Assembly (NCBI RefSeq): GCF_002846555.1
Contig: NZ_PJMS01000001.1
Coordinates: forward strand, 2,108,001-2,172,000
Reading direction: 5' to 3'
DNA length: 64,000 nt
From: Aquimarina sp. MAR_2010_214
Lineage (GTDB): Bacteria; Bacteroidota; Bacteroidia; Flavobacteriales; Flavobacteriaceae
The notes under the pieces were generated by a model. That model had not been told where the DNA came from, did no database searches, and worked only from the letters and a program-made list of their open reading frames with translations. A program made the position numbers and the translations under genes. Shown here piece by piece: positions 58,128 to 64,000 of this stretch. Each line of letters starts with the position of its first letter. Position 1 is the stretch's first letter.

Positions 58128-59807
58128 ATGTGTGGAATTGTTTGTGCTTTTGATATAAAGCAAAATTCAGAGAAGTTACGACCTCAATTGTTAGAGATGT
58201 CAAAGAAAATTAGACACAGAGGTCCAGATTGGAGTGGGATATACTCTAGCGAAAATGCAATACTAGCACATGAAAGATTGGCTATAGTAGATCCGGTTTC
58301 TGGTAAGCAACCGCTGTTTAGTGCAGATCGTAAATTGGTGCTAGCGGCTAATGGAGAAATTTATAATCATAGAAAACTTCGTGAACAGCTCGAAGGAACG
58401 TATGATTTTCAAACAGAATCTGATTGCGAAATAATTTTAGCATTATATAAACAAAAAGGTACAGATTTCTTAGATGATCTTAATGGTATTTTTGCTTTTG
58501 CATTATATGATGTAGAAAAGGATACGTACTTCATTTCAAGAGACCATATGGGGATTATTCCTCTTTATATGGGGTGGGATAAAAATGGTACTTTCTATGT
58601 GGCGTCTGAGTTAAAAGCTCTTGAAGGAGTTTGTACTAAAATAGAATTGTTTCCTCCGGGACATTATCTATCAAGTGAAGAAGGGGAACTAAAGAAATGG
58701 TATGTTAGAGATTGGTCTGATTATGAAACAGTACAAGAAAATCAAACTAGTATTGATGAGCTTAGAGATGCTTTAGAGGCTGCTGTTCATAGGCAATTGA
58801 TGTCAGATGTTCCTTATGGTGTTCTGTTATCCGGTGGGTTGGATTCTTCGGTTACCTCTGCTATAGCAAAAAAATATTCAGAAAAACGAATAGAATCTAA
58901 TGACACCAAAGACGCATGGTGGCCAAAGTTACATTCGTTTTCTGTTGGATTAGAAGGTTCGCCAGATTTGGAAGCTGCAAAAAAAGTAGCTGATCATATC
59001 GGAACCATTCATCATGAAATAAAATTTACCATTCGAGAAGGTCTTGATGCAATTAAAGACGTGATCTATAATTTAGAAACCTACGATATAACAACCATAA
59101 GAGCTTCAACACCAATGTATTTGATGGCAAGAGTTATTAAATCTATGGGAGTGAAGATGGTGTTGTCTGGAGAAGGGGCCGATGAGATTTTTGGAGGATA
59201 TTTATATTTTCATAAAGCGCCAAATGCAAAAGAATTTCATGAAGAAACCGTACGTAAACTCGATAAATTGCACATGTATGATTGTTTGCGAGCAAATAAA
59301 TCCCTTGCTGCGTGGGGAATTGAAGGGCGAGTACCATTTTTAGATAAAGAGTTTATGGATGTTGCGATGCGAATTAATCCAAAAGATAAAATGATCAATG
59401 GCGGAAGGATGGAAAAATGGGTGATCCGTAAGGCTTTTGAATCTTATTTGCCAGAAAGTGTAGTCTGGAGACAAAAAGAACAATTCTCTGATGGAGTAGG
59501 GTATAGCTGGATTGATACATTGAAAGAAGTTGTTGAGGTCGAAGTTACCGATGAGCAAATGGCAAATGCACATTTTAGATTCCCGATACAAACTCCTCAA
59601 AACAAAGAAGAGTTCTACTATCGTACTATCTTTGAAGGGCATTTTCCTAGTGACACTGCTGCATTGAGTGTTCCTCAAGAGCCATCGGTAGCATGTAGTA
59701 CAAAAATTGCTCTAGAATGGGACGAAGCGTTTAAAAACATGAATGATCCAAGTGGTAGAGCTATTGCTAATGTACATGAAGATGCTTATGACGATGTTAG
59801 TGTATGA
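58128..59807 (+). CDS. asnB: Asparagine synthase B (glutamine-hydrolysing)
   Basis: This 559-residue enzyme makes asparagine from aspartate, glutamine and ATP. Cys2 directly after the initiator Met (MCGIVCAFD) is the glutaminase nucleophile. The synthetase domain has the PP-loop LLSGGLDSSVTSAIA and GEGADEIFGGYLYFHKAPNA. The length matches E. coli AsnB (554). A -7-like element (TATCTTTA at 58091-58098) precedes the start, with TTG at about 58066. Confidence 0.96.
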   Translation: MCGIVCAFDIKQNSEKLRPQLLEMSKKIRHRGPDWSGIYSSENAILAHERLAIVDPVSGKQPLFSADRKLVLAANGEIYNHRKLREQLEGTYDFQTESDCEIILALYKQKGTDFLDDLNGIFAFALYDVEKDTYFISRDHMGIIPLYMGWDKNGTFYVASELKALEGVCTKIELFPPGHYLSSEEGELKKWYVRDWSDYETVQENQTSIDELRDALEAAVHRQLMSDVPYGVLLSGGLDSSVTSAIAKKYSEKRIESNDTKDAWWPKLHSFSVGLEGSPDLEAAKKVADHIGTIHHEIKFTIREGLDAIKDVIYNLETYDITTIRASTPMYLMARVIKSMGVKMVLSGEGADEIFGGYLYFHKAPNAKEFHEETVRKLDKLHMYDCLRANKSLAAWGIEGRVPFLDKEFMDVAMRINPKDKMINGGRMEKWVIRKAFESYLPESVVWRQKEQFSDGVGYSWIDTLKEVVEVEVTDEQMANAHFRFPIQTPQNKEEFYYRTIFEGHFPSDTAALSVPQEPSVACSTKIALEWDEAFKNMNDPSGRAIANVHEDAYDDVSV

Positions 59808-59866
59808 TATAAAATTGCAGTTTGTTTTAGCCAAAAACTGAATTAATTGAGGTGTAGGGTCTTAGA
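59801..59866. repeat. Diverged 60-bp duplication, copy 1
   Basis: From the last codons of asnB, AAAATTGCAGTTT and the following bases align with 61321-61382 at roughly 70% identity (my hand estimate). Most differences are G/A or C/T transitions. Confidence 0.5.
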
Positions 59867-60049
59867 AACTCAGTTCGATTACTATTTGGATATGTGATAA
59901 AAACCGTCAATTCGAGTAATTTTTCGTATTAAAATGGAGAAAAATTGTATCGAGAATAGGTTTTAATGCTGAAATGCTGATTTTCGATACAAGATTCTTA
60001 ACAGAATTTCGCTCAAACTGACACATTTCAGATTAATCGAACTCAGGTT
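59863..60049. repeat. Dispersed imperfect-palindromic intergenic repeat, copy 2
   Basis: The ends are inverted: ACTCAGTTCGATTA at 59868 and TAATCGAACTCAGG ending near 60047. The inner part (CCGTCAATTCGAGTAATTTT, GGAGAAAAATTGTATCGA, TTTTCGATACAA) matches copy 1 at 38496-38687 in reverse orientation. It lies between asnB and the astacin gene. Confidence 0.6.
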
Positions 60050-60100
60050 AGAAATATTTTCTTAGCTTAATAAGAAGATGATTTCAAAGAGAAATTATAG

Positions 60101-60134
60101 AAAGAAGGCTACAAAATTAATTGTAGCCTTCTTT
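60101..60134 (-). terminator. Terminator after the astacin-like gene
   Basis: AAAGAAGGCTACAA and TTGTAGCCTTCTTT form a perfect 14-bp stem with a 6-base loop. It is downstream of the minus-strand protease gene and could also stop read-through from asnB. Confidence 0.8.
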
Positions 60135-60172
60135 ACAAATTCGATCTATTTTATAATGAAATGTAAACTACT

Positions 60173-61186
60173 TTAGTTTAAGCATTTTCCGCCACTTACC
60201 CAGCTGTTATTTTGTAAAGTATATAAATAGCCATTGTAAGTTATTCTATCTCCTTCAGAATATGATTGTCCAGAAACCCAAGGGCTTACACCTGCACATG
60301 GGTCACTAGGATTTCCTCCGTCAGATGGATATGCTTTGTTGGTACCTTCAATATCTAATGCAGATATAGTTTGTTGTGCTCCATTATATGTTTCGCCATT
60401 AAGTAAAGTAATGGTTGGTTTTCTGTTTTTAGAAAAACCATAAGAATGGTACATCATTATTGAATTAATATCAAATGCTCCAGTCAATAATTGTGCATTT
60501 TGATCTTTTTTGAAGTTACCTTCCATACCCGATTGGATATTTTCCCATTTTATGATAACATAATCATCTCTATCTGATCTTGTTTGTTCATGCACAAAAC
60601 CAAGAGTGTGCCCTAATTCATGCACTATTAGACTAACACTAGCAGTACGACCTAGTTGTACACTTCCGTTTCTTTGTACTCCAAATGAAGCTCTTCCGCA
60701 CCCTGAACAAACATTTGTAGATTCATAGATATGCACATAATCAGATTCATTAGTTCTTTCTTTAAATTTTATGTTGGTCTTATCAGACCATTTTTTGAAA
60801 GCTTGAGTTAAATTAGTGCGCAAAGTACTATTTAATGATCCAAGTTTATAAACAATCGTATTATTTGGCCATTTTTTAGTCGAAGCCCACAATGCTAATT
60901 TTTGATTAGTTTCACTTGGGGGTGATTTGGGATCAAAAGCAGGTGAAGGTGTGTCGGATAACATACTGGAAGATAGGATAATGTCTGAGTTGTAAAGGAA
61001 TTCTCCGTTTCCGATATCTTTTACAGTAATTAGATTTCCTTTAAAATACTTTTCAGTAGTTTTTCCATTCGCTGATGTTGAGTTTTCGCTTACATTCTCA
61101 TTAAGGTTGTCCTTTTGACAAGAAGCAAGAAGTAATACCGCACCTAGTGTTAGGGTCTTAAGTGCATTGACTTTTTTAATTTTCAT
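60173..61186 (-). CDS. Astacin-like zinc metalloprotease (M12A) with chitin-binding-type module
   Basis: The 337 residues start at ATG 61186, which gives a lipoprotein signal (LKTLTLGAVLLLASCQKDN); the longer frame from 61240 adds a spurious leader. The peptidase domain has VHELGHTLGFVHEQTRSDRD, the astacin zinc motif HExxHxxGxxHE, and the Met-turn SIMMYHSYGFS. The C-terminal 45 residues (PWVSGQSYSEGDRITYNGYL) form a CBM5/12-like carbohydrate-binding module. It is a secreted or surface protease that may degrade protein in chitin-rich material. Its relation to the collagen-like protein is not evident. Confidence 0.92.
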   Translation of the reverse strand: MKIKKVNALKTLTLGAVLLLASCQKDNLNENVSENSTSANGKTTEKYFKGNLITVKDIGNGEFLYNSDIILSSSMLSDTPSPAFDPKSPPSETNQKLALWASTKKWPNNTIVYKLGSLNSTLRTNLTQAFKKWSDKTNIKFKERTNESDYVHIYESTNVCSGCGRASFGVQRNGSVQLGRTASVSLIVHELGHTLGFVHEQTRSDRDDYVIIKWENIQSGMEGNFKKDQNAQLLTGAFDINSIMMYHSYGFSKNRKPTITLLNGETYNGAQQTISALDIEGTNKAYPSDGGNPSDPCAGVSPWVSGQSYSEGDRITYNGYLYTLQNNSWVSGGKCLN

Positions 61187-61320
61187 AATTGTTATATTAA
61201 GTTTGTGTAAATATGATATTGGCAAATATAGAAGCAACATTTTAAAGATTAATTTCTTTTACATAAACACGTTGTTTTAATAAATAAAGTGTTGTTTTTT
61301 TGTTATAAACTGACATAATC

Positions 61321-61382
61321 TGTATGAAAATTGCAGTTTATTCTAGCTGAAATTTGAGTTAATTAAAATATAAGATCATGAG
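61321..61382. repeat. Diverged 60-bp duplication, copy 2
   Basis: TGTATGAAAATTGCAGTTTA and the next 40 bases align with 59801-59866. In copy 1 the matching TGTATGA contains the asnB stop codon, so this copy may be a trace of a former asnB-downstream duplication. Confidence 0.5.
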
Positions 61383-61471
61383 AGTGTTTTCTTTGGTTTT
61401 ATGACCATAGCACGCAGCCAAATGGAAAATAAAACATCTCTTAAGTGTTGAAAACTAAAAGAATAGTAGTT

Positions 61472-61813
61472 ATGAAATTACAAATTCTGATATTAATGGT
61501 TATTGCTACATTTGGGATATTAACAAGTTGTCATAGTGACAATGACAGTTCTCGAGGAAAAGAAAATCCAATCAATGGTACACGGAATATGAAAAATGTA
61601 AGTGATGGACTTCAAGGGATAGATCTTGATTATGATAAAGGAGAGGTAGTATGGGTTTTTGATAAAACAACGGGAAAATTGATTGTAGAGAATAATGTTA
61701 TAACTCAAGGACCAAAAAATACACATAGAGGTATGAATAGTGGTACATATGATTATGAAATAAAGGAAGAAGGTGGTGCTCAGGTGTTATTTGTAAAAGG
61801 AATCAAACGATGA
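61472..61813 (+). CDS. Small lipoprotein
   Basis: This 113-residue protein starts at ATG 61472 with a lipoprotein signal (LILMVIATFGILTSCHSD, lipid Cys near residue 19). It has a short mature domain (DYDKGEVVWVFDKTTGKLIV, SGTYDYEIKEEGGAQVLFVK). The pattern recalls small flavobacterial lipoproteins of unknown function. It stands alone, with no operon partners. Confidence 0.7.
   Translation: MKLQILILMVIATFGILTSCHSDNDSSRGKENPINGTRNMKNVSDGLQGIDLDYDKGEVVWVFDKTTGKLIVENNVITQGPKNTHRGMNSGTYDYEIKEEGGAQVLFVKGIKR

Positions 61814-64000
<2,187 letters not shown>

Noticed and set aside
61187..61240. Longer N-terminus of the astacin-like protein.
   Set aside because: ATG 61186 starts directly at a lipoprotein signal; the extension adds a second hydrophobic leader.

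Overview
The window looks like a chromosomal piece of a marine member of the Flavobacteriaceae (Bacteroidota); an Aquimarina-like genus is a guess from gene content, not something the sequence proves. The basis is low G+C, Bacteroidota-type promoters (TTG, about 19-20 bases, TAnnTTTG) in front of the tRNA, gyrB and two small genes, several TTG/GTG starts, weak Shine-Dalgarno sequences, and families typical of the phylum (DUF2304, DUF6702, DUF2911, CarboxypepD_reg-like proteins, a secreted Thr-rich collagen-like protein, and a kynurenine pathway through 2-aminomuconate).

Layout. 1-7.6 kb: a secreted protein cut by the window edge and a giant 2393-residue collagen-like protein made of a 45-bp tandem repeat, both on the minus strand. 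7.86 kb: tRNA-Gly(TCC). 8.0-20.0 kb: a glycan locus with two GT2 transferases, DUF2304, WbqC, a methyltransferase, a left-handed-beta-helix acyltransferase, an HTTM membrane protein, a WecE-type sugar aminotransferase and two large GT-C-like membrane proteins with C-terminal TPRs. It may build and attach a 4-amino-4,6-dideoxysugar glycan, with the collagen-like protein as one possible acceptor. 20.0-29.5 kb: glutaminase, dipeptidase E, three paralogous CarboxypepD_reg-like exported proteins, DUF6702, an M1 peptidase, TatA and a subtilase lipoprotein. 29.6-38.3 kb: a minus-strand kynurenine cluster (kynU, kmo, 2-aminomuconate deaminase, iclR regulator, aminomuconic-semialdehyde dehydrogenase, an atypical SDR, 3-hydroxyanthranilate dioxygenase, ACMS decarboxylase, O-methyltransferase).

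38.5-43.3 kb: a minus-strand group of an AraC regulator, a small exported protein, DoxX, a 51-residue ORF, an AhpD-like protein, a cupredoxin-like protein and a lipoprotein. Three matching 37-38 bp operator-like boxes stand upstream of three of these genes and suggest a small regulon. 43.1-54.3 kb: an 85-residue protein made of three exact 23-residue repeats, a methyltransferase remnant, and ordinary metabolic, envelope and RNA-modification genes. 54.4-64.0 kb: a RidA-like lipoprotein, queE, a 1.6-kb stretch that normal annotation would leave empty, DUF2911, asnB, an astacin-like protease with a chitin-binding-type module, a small lipoprotein and the start of gyrB.

The most unusual content is in the apparently empty 55.6-57.3 kb stretch. 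It holds four homologous ORFs, three intact and each exactly 32 codons long, and one broken by a single-base deletion. They share a core of the form F-[LI]-x-[ED/Q]-L-P-[GS]-[AV]-x-x-x-A-[IM], usually ending in basic residues. Two copies have near-consensus promoters, and hairpin terminators follow copies 3 and 4. I do not recognise this family. Other notable structure: a dispersed, imperfectly palindromic intergenic repeat in two copies (38.5 and 59.9 kb) and a diverged 60-bp duplication (59.8 and 61.3 kb).
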